Shown here piece by piece: positions 1-7,222 of a stretch of 9,036 nucleotides of DNA. The DNA comes from Pseudomonadota bacterium (GTDB taxonomy: Bacteria; Pseudomonadota; Gammaproteobacteria; Burkholderiales; Nitrosomonadaceae), in assembly GCA_018240935.1 (NCBI GenBank), contig JAFEEV010000014.1, positions 1 through 9,036 of the forward strand, in the 5' to 3' direction. The notes beneath the pieces were generated by a model that was given only the letters and a program-made list of their open reading frames with translations, was not told the DNA's origin and searched no databases. The stretch's first letter is position 1, and each line of letters begins with the position of its first letter. A program made the position numbers and the translations under genes.

Positions 1-1494
1 AATCTGTTTTACCTGCTGCGGATCAACACCCTCGCCATCGTCTACGATATCCAAGCAGACATTATTTTCATTCGCCGATGCGGATATTTCGATACGTATG
101 CTGCCGTTTTGCTGTCGGCAATGCCGCCATGCATTGCGGCATAAATTCCACAGTATCTGGTGCAAATGATCGCGATCAAAGCTAATTAAATGATTGTTAG
201 TATTTTTTAGCACAAACGCACCCCCGTCGATTTTCTCTGCATGACAGAATTCCTCAAGAAACTTTTGCACAAAATCATATAGATCGAACAGGTCCGGTTT
301 TGCTATGTTACGCCGGTTGAGTTGCAGCACATCCTGAACGATCTTGTTTAAGCGCCGGGTGTTATCACAAATAATGCGCACCAATCGCGGATCGGTGTTA
401 TTTTCAAGTTGCTCCTCTTCCAAAAGCTCAGCCGCATGATTGATCGCAGACAACGGATTGCGTATTTCATGGGCAATATTGGCAGTCAGCCGCCCCAGGG
501 CGGCGAGCTTTAATTGCTGCAATTGCGCTTGAATGCGCCCCATATCTTCGAGAAAAATCACCACACCGTTACGTGAATTTGCCTGTATCGGAAGAAAGCG
601 TGTTCGGACCAGGGCATTGCTATGCGCCAGACGCAGCAAATCGAAGTTGATGCTGCTATCGCCCTGCCAAGTAGCAAGACGGGCGGCTAATTCCGGCATG
701 CAAGCCGATAATTTGAGCAGCGGCGCCTTTTCCGCAGACGGATTTAAATCGAGTAATCGTTCTGCATAGCTATTGCGCTGCCGGATATAGCCGTGTTTAT
801 CCACCACCAGAACACCTTCGTGTAAATCCTGAATGACCAGTTGATTGACTTGCGCCATATTGGCCAGATCGATACCGCGTTCTTCGGCTAGCCGCTCGCT
901 GGCCAGCGTATATCGGGCCAGCCGGTGCGCCAGCCAGGCAACGGCAAAATACGCCATGCTCAATAAACCCGCTTGCGTATATTGCGCGGAGTAAAAATCG
1001 ACTGTCCATAAGGAATAGGTCTCCTGCAGCAATAAACTGATCGTTGCGATAGAAGCAAAAAACAGCGCTAGACGGCCGCGGCTGATCAGTCCCGCTCCTG
1101 CCAGCGATACCAACAACAAAACCCCCAGGCCGCTGGGCAAACCGCCGCTGGCGTACATCATCACCGAGAAAAAAACAATATCGCTAATGACCTGAATCGC
1201 CAATTGCTGATCGAAACCGGGAAAACGCAACCGGATGAGCACGATAGACAACGCGCAAGAAAGCACATGCCCCGCGCCAGCGTATAAAAACAGCGGGTAA
1301 TGATACGCTCCGAGATTGGTAAATTCGGATTGCCAAAAAACGATCAGCAAGCTGCTGCCGATGACCAAGCGAAAACCATTGAAATAATAAAGCGAATGCC
1401 AATGTTGACCGGTGCAGCCGATTGCCGCTGCGGCGCGGCCCGGCGGCCAGAATGGTGAATGTTTGTTTGGCGATGTATAAGTTGGGGTTGGCAC
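1..1494 (-). CDS. pilS: PilS-like sensor histidine kinase, C-terminus cut by window edge
   Basis: The reading frame is open from a GTG at 1494 down to base 1 (498 codons, no stop); an in-frame TAA at 1516-1518 limits the start. Residues about 37-190 contain roughly six hydrophobic segments, starting around HWHSLYYFNGFRLVIG, a pattern typical of PilS. A PAS-like part follows (about 200-315, with ...QDLHEGVLVVDKHGYI...). The HisKA dimerisation domain has the phospho-accepting H342 in IAHEIRNPLSAINHAAELL. The ATPase domain shows the N box (N450 and N454 in NLCRNA) and G1 box (DDGEG, 485-489); the later G2 region is off the window. Known for the family: PilS phosphorylates the NtrC-type regulator PilR, which acts with sigma-54 on type IV pilin genes; pilR would be expected just left of base 1. 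The gene lies 10 nt after the upstream PP0621-like gene, so the two are probably co-transcribed. The ribosome site is weak (a GAG about 9 nt upstream). The kinase family is certain; the PilS name is likely. Confidence 0.85.
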   Translation of the reverse strand, partial: MPTPTYTSPNKHSPFWPPGRAAAAIGCTGQHWHSLYYFNGFRLVIGSSLLIVFWQSEFTNLGAYHYPLFLYAGAGHVLSCALSIVLIRLRFPGFDQQLAIQVISDIVFFSVMMYASGGLPSGLGVLLLVSLAGAGLISRGRLALFFASIATISLLLQETYSLWTVDFYSAQYTQAGLLSMAYFAVAWLAHRLARYTLASERLAEERGIDLANMAQVNQLVIQDLHEGVLVVDKHGYIRQRNSYAERLLDLNPSAEKAPLLKLSACMPELAARLATWQGDSSINFDLLRLAHSNALVRTRFLPIQANSRNGVVIFLEDMGRIQAQLQQLKLAALGRLTANIAHEIRNPLSAINHAAELLEEEQLENNTDPRLVRIICDNTRRLNKIVQDVLQLNRRNIAKPDLFDLYDFVQKFLEEFCHAEKIDGGAFVLKNTNNHLISFDRDHLHQILWNLCRNAWRHCRQQNGSIRIEISASANENNVCLDIVDDGEGVDPQQVKQI

Positions 1495-1504
1495 AAAAAT
1501 AAGC

Positions 1505-1729
1505 TCAGGAAGATCTTATATATAAATTACAATGCTCATGACTGCAAAAATACTTTTGCTGACTGCTGACAGCCTCACTTTTCGGCAGATAAACACCGCA
1601 GTGCGCGCAATTCACCATGTCTTCAAAGGATTCCGGCGGAGATGCATCGTTTCTTTGCTTAGGCGCGCGAATCTTGATCGCCCAGTAAATCAGCAGCGCT
1701 ACCAGTGCGTAAAAAATTAACTTTCCCAT
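1505..1729 (-). CDS. Small PP0621-family-like membrane-anchored zinc-ribbon protein
   Basis: This 74-residue protein starts at ATG 1729. It has one N-terminal hydrophobic segment (about residues 4-19, IFYALVALLIYWAIKI), a basic linker, and a C-terminal cysteine cluster: C41-x2-C44, then C62, H64, H66 and C67. That arrangement fits a small metal-binding ribbon facing the cytoplasm. The layout matches the short PP0621-type proteins usually found next to pilS in beta- and gammaproteobacteria. Their function is not established, and I do not assign one. The gene ends 10 nt before the pilS start on the same strand, which suggests an operon. The Shine-Dalgarno sequence upstream of the ATG is poor. 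A long antisense ORF over the same bases (1532-1720) has no recognisable features and is treated as a shadow. Confidence 0.8.
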   Translation of the reverse strand: MGKLIFYALVALLIYWAIKIRAPKQRNDASPPESFEDMVNCAHCGVYLPKSEAVSSQQKYFCSHEHCNLYIRSS

Positions 1730-1964
1730 ATCAAGTTCTAGTGCCTGCTAAGGCATCAATCCGATTGATTAAATATACGATTATTTGCAGGTTGCAAATA
1801 AGCAGCATAACACCATATCGCATTTGCCACGGCGGATTGAGGATAGCAATCTTTTGTCTCGGCAAATTGACGATTAACCGGGTTTTTTATGGCTTATCGA
1901 CAAAATATAGAATGATATTTTCATCAAATCAATACTATTGAATCAAATATCCGGGAAATTTCAA
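1730..1964. other. AT-rich intergenic region without a convincing gene
   Basis: This stretch separates the minus-strand PP0621-like/pilS pair from the ispB end. It is clearly more AT-rich than the flanking genes. A plus-strand reading frame through it (1705-1941) gives a peptide with no recognisable motif and no ribosome site, so I do not call it. The left third holds three inverted repeats (listed separately). A TTGACG at 1867-1872 resembles a -35 box on the plus strand but has no good -10 at normal spacing. Confidence 0.5.
1742..1801. promoter_or_regulatory. Cluster of three short inverted repeats upstream of the PP0621-like/pilS pair
   Basis: Three perfect inverted repeats sit within 60 bp. 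TGCCT/AGGCA has a 4-nt spacer (1742-1755). ATCAATC/GATTGAT is centred on one base (1755-1769). TTATTTGCA/TGCAAATAA has a 3-nt spacer (1781-1801). They begin 12 bp upstream of the ATG at 1729, where the promoter and 5' leader of the minus-strand operon should lie. On the minus strand, a TTGCAA inside the third repeat could be a -35 element with TATTTA 16 bp further on, but this match is weak. Candidate operator or leader hairpins; the binding factor is unknown. Confidence 0.4.
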
Positions 1965-2126
1965 ATGAAAACGGCAAAGAGACCGGCAGTGCAAACTTTA
2001 CTCAGCAATGCCGAATTTGAAGGAACACCGAATAAGGATAGCTTGGAGAAACGCTGTTATGAGATGGCGGCCACCGGTGGCAAACGATCGGCACAGCATC
2101 GCCACCGCATTAATGATTGCGCGTAA
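1965..2126 (+). CDS. Possible small hypothetical protein, doubtful
   Basis: A 53-codon frame runs from ATG 1965 to TAA 2124-2126 (or from TTG 1938, 9 codons longer). GGGA at 1953-1956 lies 9 nt before the ATG and is a modest ribosome site. The predicted peptide (MKTAKRPAVQTLLSNAEFEG...) is basic and polar, with no signal peptide or membrane segment, and matches no family I recognise. Its last 17 nt overlap the convergent end of ispB. Against it being real: its 3' half contains a perfect 12-bp palindrome and a stem-loop that could instead be the 3' end of the ispB transcript. In its favour, its codon choice does not look unlike that of neighbouring genes. This is a low-confidence call. Confidence 0.3.
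   Translation: MKTAKRPAVQTLLSNAEFEGTPNKDSLEKRCYEMAATGGKRSAQHRHRINDCA
2075..2107 (-). terminator. Stem-loop just downstream of ispB, no U-tract
   Basis: CGGTGG (2075-2080) pairs with CCACCG (2102-2107), and inside it CGAT (2085-2088) pairs with ATCG (2098-2101). A perfect 12-bp palindrome, GCCACCGGTGGC, overlaps it at 2070-2081. On the minus strand this hairpin begins 3 nt after the ispB stop codon (2110-2112). There is no T-run after it, so it is not a standard rho-independent terminator. It could stabilise the 3' end of the mRNA or be incidental. Confidence 0.3.
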
Positions 2127-3078
2127 CCGCAAAGTCGGCCAATTGCATCAAGCATTGTTTGTTTTCCGAATCCGGTAAGGAGGCTATTGCAGCCGTTGCA
2201 GTGACAATTTCAGCCTGCGCGCATTTCCTTGCGTAATCCAATGCAGCGGTTTTCTGAATGACATCCAAAACCGGTTGGAAACCGTCTTCTCCGCCATCTT
2301 CGATGGCCTTGCGGATAATAGCGGCTTGTTCCGGCGTCCCGACACGCATGGCGTAAATAAGCGGCAATGTGGGTTTCCCTTCCGCCAGATCATCGCCCAG
2401 ATTTTTCCCGATATCCTGATTATTACCCGTATAGTCGAGCATGTCGTCGATGAGCTGAAACGCGGTGCCCAAATGCATACCATAAACCGACAGCGCGTTT
2501 TCCTCTTCCGGCGTGGCATTGCCGAGAATCGCGCCTAGCCGGCTTGCCGCTTCGAACAGCTTAGCGGTTTTATAGCGGATTACTTGCAAGTAATTTTCTT
2601 CGGTCACATTCGGATCGCGGCAGTTCAGCAGTTGCAGGACTTCGCCTTCGGCAATGGTATTGGTGGCATCGGCCAATACCTGCATCACGCGCATATTGTC
2701 GACTTCCACCATCATCTGGAATGCTCTGGAATAGAGAAAATCCCCTACCAGAACACTGGCGGCATTGCCAAACAGCGCATTGGCGGTTTCTTTATTGCGC
2801 CGCAATTGTGATTCATCGACAACATCATCGTGCAGTAATGTGGCGGTGTGGATAAATTCGACAACTGCAGCCAGATTGTAGTGAAAGTTGCCGTTATAGC
2901 CAAAAGCGCCGGCCGATAAAATCACCAGTGCAGGGCGCAAACGCTTGCCTCCGCTATTGATGATATATTCACTGACTTGGCGAATCAGAACGACATGGGA
3001 ATGCAGTTTTGCGCGGATGACATCGTCGACGATGCTCATATCTTGCGCGATGAAGCTTCTAATATGTTCGATTGACAC
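2110..3078 (-). CDS. ispB: Octaprenyl (long-chain polyprenyl) diphosphate synthase
   Basis: This 322-residue all-trans polyprenyl synthase condenses isopentenyl diphosphate units onto farnesyl diphosphate to make the side chain of ubiquinone. All family landmarks are visible: GGKRLRP at 43-49, the first aspartate-rich motif DDVVD at 84-88 with R93/R94, the second motif DDMLD at 211-215, and GKPT at 234-237. The residue five before the first DDxxD is the small A79, as in long-chain synthases, which argues for an octaprenyl-type product over farnesyl diphosphate. The product length is inferred, not shown. The start is GTG at 3078, supported by AAGGT at 3085-3089 with 6 nt spacing. The gene is divergent from rplU-rpmA, as in Escherichia coli and many proteobacteria. 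It ends by overlapping a doubtful small ORF. Confidence 0.95.
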   Translation of the reverse strand: MSIEHIRSFIAQDMSIVDDVIRAKLHSHVVLIRQVSEYIINSGGKRLRPALVILSAGAFGYNGNFHYNLAAVVEFIHTATLLHDDVVDESQLRRNKETANALFGNAASVLVGDFLYSRAFQMMVEVDNMRVMQVLADATNTIAEGEVLQLLNCRDPNVTEENYLQVIRYKTAKLFEAASRLGAILGNATPEEENALSVYGMHLGTAFQLIDDMLDYTGNNQDIGKNLGDDLAEGKPTLPLIYAMRVGTPEQAAIIRKAIEDGGEDGFQPVLDVIQKTAALDYARKCAQAEIVTATAAIASLPDSENKQCLMQLADFAVTRNH

Positions 3079-3084
3079 AATAAT

Positions 3085-3089
3085 ACCTT
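3085..3089 (-). promoter_or_regulatory. Ribosome binding site of ispB
   Basis: On the minus strand AAGGT lies 6 nt before the GTG at 3078. It supports the GTG as the true start; no in-frame ATG occurs until residue 14. Confidence 0.65.
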
Positions 3090-3101
3090 GTAGAAAACGC
3101 T

Positions 3102-3131
3102 ATGTTAGAAATGACGATGCCTAAGTGTCAA
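3102..3131 (-). promoter_or_regulatory. Sigma-70 promoter for ispB
   Basis: On the minus strand there is a perfect TTGACA (-35; plus-strand 3126-3131), an 18-bp spacer, and TAACAT (-10; 3102-3107, 4 of 6 consensus bases). Transcription would start near 3095, giving a leader of about 17 nt before the GTG. Confidence 0.55.
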
Positions 3132-3183
3132 GCATAAAGATAAAATGCGCTAATTTTTCCACCACAATCAAGGGTTATTTATG

Positions 3184-3189
3184 TATAAT
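3184..3189 (+). promoter_or_regulatory. -10 element of the rplU-rpmA promoter
   Basis: A perfect TATAAT lies 38 nt before the rplU ATG, directly preceded by TG at 3182-3183. No clear -35 is seen at 16-18 bp upstream (the region reads CCACCACA), so only the -10 box is called. Together with the ispB promoter it makes the 3079-3227 gap a divergent promoter region. Confidence 0.5.
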
Positions 3190-3214
3190 GCGCCGTTCTG
3201 TAAAAGGGAAGCAT

Positions 3215-3218
3215 GGAG
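3215..3218 (+). promoter_or_regulatory. Ribosome binding site that selects the rplU start
   Basis: GGAG is placed 9 nt before ATG 3228. An in-frame ATG at 3213 overlaps this site and would add five residues (MELNI) not found in L21 proteins. The purine run upstream of 3213 is too close to serve it. Confidence 0.6.
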
Positions 3219-3227
3219 CTTAATATT

Positions 3228-3539
3228 ATGTATGCGGTCATAAAAACCGGCGGTAAACAATATCGAATTCAAGTAGGTGAAAAGCTGAAGATCGAGCAAC
3301 TGAAAGCGGAAAACGGCAGTGAGCTGATAATCGATCAAGTATTAATGGTGGCCGATGGCGACAAGGTGTCGGTAGGAACGCCGCTTGTCAGCGGCGCAAA
3401 AGTCAATGCAACGGTTCTCGGTCAAGGACGTCACGACAAAGTTCGTATCTTCAAGATGCGCCGTCGCAAGCATTATCAGAAGCATCAAGGTCACCGGCAG
3501 AATTACACTGAAATACAAATTACCGGTATTTCAGCTTAA
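3228..3539 (+). CDS. rplU: 50S ribosomal protein L21
   Basis: This 103-residue protein is the same length as E. coli L21. It opens with the family signature MYAVIKTGGKQYRIQVGE and carries the basic rRNA-binding stretch IFKMRRRKHYQKHQGHRQ (about residues 78-95). L21 binds 23S rRNA in the large subunit. I chose ATG 3228 over the in-frame ATG 3213 because of the GGAG at 3215-3218 and the conserved N-terminus. It is the first gene of the rplU-rpmA operon; its stop codon overlaps the Shine-Dalgarno sequence of rpmA, implying coupled translation. Confidence 0.97.
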   Translation: MYAVIKTGGKQYRIQVGEKLKIEQLKAENGSELIIDQVLMVADGDKVSVGTPLVSGAKVNATVLGQGRHDKVRIFKMRRRKHYQKHQGHRQNYTEIQITGISA

Positions 3540-3549
3540 GGAGTAGGAA

Positions 3550-3807
3550 ATGGCACATAAGAAAGCAGGCGGAAGTTCCAGAAACGGGCGCGATTCGCAT
3601 TCAAAACGGCTCGGCGTCAAGTGCTACGGCGGTGAATTAATCCCAGCCGGATCGATTATCATCAGACAACGCGGCACACAGATTCATCCGGGCGAAAATG
3701 TCGGTATCGGTAAAGACCATACCTTATTCGCCAAAGTGGCGGGAAAAGTGAATTTCAGTATCAAAGGCGCATTGAAACGTAAAGTAGCCAGCGTGATACC
3801 TGTATAA
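3550..3807 (+). CDS. rpmA: 50S ribosomal protein L27
   Basis: This 85-residue protein begins MAHKKAGGSSRNGRDSHSKR, the classic L27 N-terminus that reaches the peptidyl transferase centre, and continues with IIRQRGTQIHPGENVGIGKD. Length and motifs are normal for a proteobacterial L27, with no N-terminal cleavage extension of the Firmicutes kind. AAGGAG (3538-3543) is an excellent ribosome site 6 nt before the ATG and overlaps the rplU stop. A strong terminator follows 25 nt after the stop, so rplU-rpmA is its own transcription unit. Confidence 0.97.
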   Translation: MAHKKAGGSSRNGRDSHSKRLGVKCYGGELIPAGSIIIRQRGTQIHPGENVGIGKDHTLFAKVAGKVNFSIKGALKRKVASVIPV

Positions 3808-3832
3808 AAAGATAAATCACTTGACCACTTTG

Positions 3833-3863
3833 AAAGCCCTGTCTCAAACGATGGGGCTTTTTT
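3833..3863 (+). terminator. Rho-independent terminator after rpmA
   Basis: AAAGCCC (3833-3839) pairs with GGGCTTT (3854-3860) around a 14-nt loop, and the T-run extends to 3863. It separates rplU-rpmA from the obgE unit. Confidence 0.8.
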
Positions 3864-3924
3864 GTTTGCAGGCTGCGGCAAAAACGCAGAAACAAAACAG
3901 TAACACATTAAAAATCAGTTAGCG

Positions 3925-4989
3925 ATGAAGTTTATAGACGAAGCGGTTATCCAGGTATTGGCCGGTAAAGGCGGTAACGGCGTCGCCAGCTTCCGGCGGG
4001 AAAAATACATTCCGCGCGGCGGACCCGACGGCGGCGACGGCGGCCGGGGCGGCAGCATCTATGCCATGGCCGACCGCAACATCAACACCCTGATCGATTA
4101 CCGCTTCGCCCGCATTCACCGCGCCAGGAACGGTCAAAACGGCCAAGGCTCGGATCGCTATGGCAAAAGCGCCGAGGACATCATACTGCGCATGCCGGTC
4201 GGCACATTGATCAAAGATCTCAACACCGGCGAAGTCGTCGCCGACCTGGTGCGCGATCAGCAAAAAGTTCTGCTGGCCAAAGGCGGCACCGGCGGACTCG
4301 GCAATCTGCACTTCAAATCCAGCACCAACCGCGCGCCGCGGCAATTTACCTTCGGCGAACCCGGTCAGGAATTTGAACTGAAACTGGAACTCAAAGTGCT
4401 CGCCGACGTCGGTTTGCTCGGCATGCCGAATGCCGGAAAATCGACACTGATCCGCGCAGTATCGGCCGCGCGCCCGAAAGTAGCCGATTACCCGTTCACC
4501 ACCCTGCACCCTAACCTCGGCATGGTGCGTGTCGACCAGAACCGCAGTTTCGTCATGGCCGATATTCCCGGGCTGATCGAAGGCGCGGCCGAAGGTGTTG
4601 GATTGGGACACCGTTTTTTAAAACACTTGGCGCGCACCCGGCTGCTGCTGCATGTCATCGACATGATGCCGCCGAATGAGGAAACCGATTTGGTGCACGA
4701 GGCGCATGCCTTGGAACAAGAATTGCGGAAATACGACGAAGCGCTGTATCAAAAACCGCGCTGGCTGGTGATGAACAAAACCGACATGATGCCGCAGGAC
4801 AAACGCGATGAGATTTGCCGTGCGTTCGTCAAAAAACTAGGCTGGCATGACCGCTACTTCATCATCTCGGCACTGACCGGCGAAGGCTGCCAGCTCCTGA
4901 CTTACGCCATCATGGATTATCTCGATCAGCATCTGCCGCCGCAGCCCGAAAACCCGATTCCGGAAAACGAACTATCGAATCCATGTTAA
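3925..4989 (+). CDS. obgE: Obg-family GTPase (ribosome assembly / stress GTPase)
   Basis: This 354-residue Obg GTPase binds the 50S subunit and takes part in its late assembly and in growth control. The N-terminal OBG fold (about 1-158) is glycine-rich as expected (VLAGKGGNGVASFRREK, GGPDGGDGGRGG). The G domain follows: G1 GMPNAGKS at 166-173, a switch I region with YPFTTLHPNLG, G3 DIPG at 213-216, G4 NKTD at 284-287, and G5 SALTG at 315-319. All nucleotide-binding motifs are intact. The C-terminal tail is short and proline-rich rather than strongly acidic. The ribosome site before the ATG is weak. The gene follows rplU-rpmA in the standard proteobacterial order but lies behind their terminator. 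Its 3' end overlaps proB by 7 nt (4983-4989), which suggests translational coupling. Confidence 0.96.
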   Translation: MKFIDEAVIQVLAGKGGNGVASFRREKYIPRGGPDGGDGGRGGSIYAMADRNINTLIDYRFARIHRARNGQNGQGSDRYGKSAEDIILRMPVGTLIKDLNTGEVVADLVRDQQKVLLAKGGTGGLGNLHFKSSTNRAPRQFTFGEPGQEFELKLELKVLADVGLLGMPNAGKSTLIRAVSAARPKVADYPFTTLHPNLGMVRVDQNRSFVMADIPGLIEGAAEGVGLGHRFLKHLARTRLLLHVIDMMPPNEETDLVHEAHALEQELRKYDEALYQKPRWLVMNKTDMMPQDKRDEICRAFVKKLGWHDRYFIISALTGEGCQLLTYAIMDYLDQHLPPQPENPIPENELSNPC

Positions 4990-6092
4990 AGCAAGCACGC
5001 CGCATCATCATCAAAGTAGGCAGCAGTTTAGTCACCAATCAAGGCAAAGGCCTCGATCACGCTGCATTGGCCGGCTGGGCGGCGCAAATCGCCGCGCTCA
5101 AGCAAATGGGCAAGGACATCATCCTGGTTTCTTCCGGCGCGATCGCCGAAGGCATGCAACGGCTCAGCTGGGATAGCCGTCCGACCGCGCTGTACGAATT
5201 GCAGGCGGCCGCCGCCGTCGGCCAAATGGGTCTGGCGCAAGCCTATGCCTCGAGCTTCTCGCAATACGGCCTGCAAACCGCACAAGTGCTGCTGACGCAC
5301 GAAGACCTGTCGAACCGCAAGCGCTATCTGAACGCCCGTTCGACGCTGACCACGCTGCTCAAATTGAATATCATCCCGATCATCAACGAAAACGATACCG
5401 TCGCCACCGACGAAATCCGCTTCGGCGATAACGACACGCTGGCGGCACTGGTCACCAATCTGGTCGAAGCCGATGCGCTGGTGATTCTGACCGATCAGGC
5501 CGGTTTGTATACCGGCGATCCGCGCAAGGATCCGAACGCAAAACTATTGAGCGAAGTGCATGCCGGCGACCCGGCGCTGGAAAAAATGGCCGGCGGCGCC
5601 GGTAGCGGCATCAGCCGCGGCGGCATGCAAACCAAAGTCATCGCCGCCAAACGCGCGGCGCGCAGCGGCGCGGATACGATCGTCGCTTCCGGGCATGAAG
5701 ACAACGTGCTGGTGCGCCTGAGTCAGGACGAAGCCATCGGCACCCGTTTCGTCGCCACATTGCCGGTGCTGGCGGCGCGCAAGCAATGGCTGGCCGATTA
5801 TCTGCAAGTGCGCGGTTACGTCACGCTCGATCACGGCGCCGCCAAAGCGCTGATCGATGACGGCAAAAGCCTGCTACCGATCGGCGTGGTCGCCGTCAAC
5901 GGGGAATTCGAGCGCGGCGAGACGGTTTCCTGTCTCGACCCGGACGGACGCGAAATCGCGCGCGGCCTGATCAATTACAGCGCAGTGGAAACGCAAAAAA
6001 TCCTGAAACAGCCCAGCAGCGAAATCGAAGCGATTCTGGGCTACGTCGACGAACCGGAACTGATCCACAGGAACAATCTGGTTCTGCTGTAA
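4983..6092 (+). CDS. proB: Glutamate 5-kinase
   Basis: This 369-residue enzyme phosphorylates L-glutamate to gamma-glutamyl phosphate, the first step of proline synthesis. The amino-acid kinase domain (about 1-255) shows IIIKVGSS with K11, SSGAIAEG at 50-57, NENDTV at 135-140, FGDND at 147-151, LTDQAGLYTGDPR at 169-181, and the glycine-rich GGAGSGISRGGMQTK at 204-218. A C-terminal PUA domain (about 277-355) makes it the long, two-domain form found in E. coli. The ATG lies inside the obgE end (ATGTTAA), so translation is probably coupled. proA is not adjacent; the next gene is a membrane acyltransferase homologue 20 nt downstream. Confidence 0.96.
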   Translation: MLKQARRIIIKVGSSLVTNQGKGLDHAALAGWAAQIAALKQMGKDIILVSSGAIAEGMQRLSWDSRPTALYELQAAAAVGQMGLAQAYASSFSQYGLQTAQVLLTHEDLSNRKRYLNARSTLTTLLKLNIIPIINENDTVATDEIRFGDNDTLAALVTNLVEADALVILTDQAGLYTGDPRKDPNAKLLSEVHAGDPALEKMAGGAGSGISRGGMQTKVIAAKRAARSGADTIVASGHEDNVLVRLSQDEAIGTRFVATLPVLAARKQWLADYLQVRGYVTLDHGAAKALIDDGKSLLPIGVVAVNGEFERGETVSCLDPDGREIARGLINYSAVETQKILKQPSSEIEAILGYVDEPELIHRNNLVLL

Positions 6093-6112
6093 TTACCGCG
6101 CCATCCGCCGTC

Positions 6113-7222
6113 ATGCCACTCGATTCTCACGCGCCACGCATCGCCGCCATCGACTGGCTGCGCGGTATCGTGATGATCCTGATGGCGCTCGACCACGCTT
6201 CGTGGTTTTTCAATGCCCAGCGCATTTTCGCCGACTCGGTATTACTGTTTGAACCCGGCGCTCGCTTTGCCGCCGATCAATTTTTCACGCGCTGGATCAC
6301 GCATATCTGCGCGCCGACGTTCCTGTTCCTCGCCGGTACCTCGATCGCGATCAGCAATTTCCAGCGCCGCCAGCAAGGCATGAGTGATGCCGTCATCGAC
6401 CGTGAATTACTAATCCGCGGCGCATTCATCGCGTTGCTCGACATCGGCCTGTTCTCGCTGATCGGCGGCAAACCGGTGCTGCAAGTGCTGTACGCCATCG
6501 GCATCAGCATGATGCTGATGGTCTATCTGCAACGTCTTGGCGCGAGCACGGTTTTCTCGCTGGCGATCCTGATCATCGCCGGTGGTGAATTTCTGCTAAC
6601 GCTGCTGTGGCAACCGGGCGGCGACGTGCCGCTCTGGTTGGCACTTACATTCGCACCGGATTTCGGCGCAACCTACACCGTGCTCTACCCCGCTTTGCCG
6701 TGGCTCGGCATGATGATGCTCGGCTGGGCGTTCGGTGAACGGTTCATCGTCCATCCACCCGTTTCCTGGCAACCGCAGCGCGTGCTGATGACTGCCGGGT
6801 GGTTTGCGTTAACGCTGTTCGTCATCATCCGCGGCCAAGACGATTACGGCAATCTATTCATGCACCTCGAGGGCAATACCCTGATCGACTGGCTGCACGT
6901 CAGCAAATACCCGCCCAGCCTGGTTTATACACTGCTGGAATTGGGCTTGATGGCCATCGTGCTGGCGCTGCTGATGCGGCTGGAATCGCGCATCAAAACC
7001 ATCAATCGTAACAACCCGGTGCTGATGTTCGGCCAAACCGCCCTGTTCTTCTACCTCGCGCACTTCGCCGTACTGACGGCATTGAAACCGCTGTTCGAAC
7101 GCGGCAGCCTGGAACAAACTTACGCGATCACGCTGCTGGCGCTGATCATTCTGTACCCCATCTGCCGCGCCTACCGCACGCTGAAATGGCGGCATCCGCA
7201 AAGCTGGCTACGCTTTCTTTAA
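6113..7222 (+). CDS. Membrane acyltransferase-like protein (HGSNAT_cat / DUF1624 type)
   Basis: This 369-residue polytopic membrane protein has about eight to ten hydrophobic helices. It carries the family pattern RIAAIDWLRGIVMILMALDH (residues 9-28), then ITHICAPTFLFLAG (62-75), HVSKYPPSL (262-270) and FFYLAHF (312-318). The family includes the catalytic domain of human heparan-alpha-glucosaminide N-acetyltransferase. Bacterial members are thought to move acyl groups onto surface or periplasmic sugars, but the substrate here is unknown. The start ATG lies 20 nt after proB with no clear Shine-Dalgarno, so it probably depends on read-through from obgE-proB. The TAA stop (7220-7222) lies inside the TTAA that borders a MITE, so the C-terminus appears undamaged by the insertion. 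Confidence 0.85.
   Translation: MPLDSHAPRIAAIDWLRGIVMILMALDHASWFFNAQRIFADSVLLFEPGARFAADQFFTRWITHICAPTFLFLAGTSIAISNFQRRQQGMSDAVIDRELLIRGAFIALLDIGLFSLIGGKPVLQVLYAIGISMMLMVYLQRLGASTVFSLAILIIAGGEFLLTLLWQPGGDVPLWLALTFAPDFGATYTVLYPALPWLGMMMLGWAFGERFIVHPPVSWQPQRVLMTAGWFALTLFVIIRGQDDYGNLFMHLEGNTLIDWLHVSKYPPSLVYTLLELGLMAIVLALLMRLESRIKTINRNNPVLMFGQTALFFYLAHFAVLTALKPLFERGSLEQTYAITLLALIILYPICRAYRTLKWRHPQSWLRFL

Noticed and set aside
533..1402. Several 70-78-codon ORFs on both strands over 533-1402
   Set aside because: They are shadows of the pilS frame, which runs continuously from 1494 to the window edge and carries all kinase motifs.
1705..1941. 78-codon plus-strand ORF in the AT-rich gap
   Set aside because: No ribosome site and no recognisable motif; it overlaps the start of the PP0621-like gene on the other strand and runs through the palindrome cluster.
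3079..3227. Riboswitch or L21 autoregulatory leader upstream of rplU
   Set aside because: The leader after the TATAAT is only about 30 nt, and I could not find a stable stem in it.
3919..4611. 230-codon minus-strand ORF opposite obgE
   Set aside because: It is antisense to an unmistakable Obg GTPase; the long open frame comes from the GC-rich codon pattern of obgE, and its peptide has no family features.
6854..7201. 115-codon minus-strand ORF opposite the acyltransferase gene
   Set aside because: The glutamine- and histidine-rich peptide is typical of antisense reading of membrane-protein codons; the plus-strand gene explains the region.
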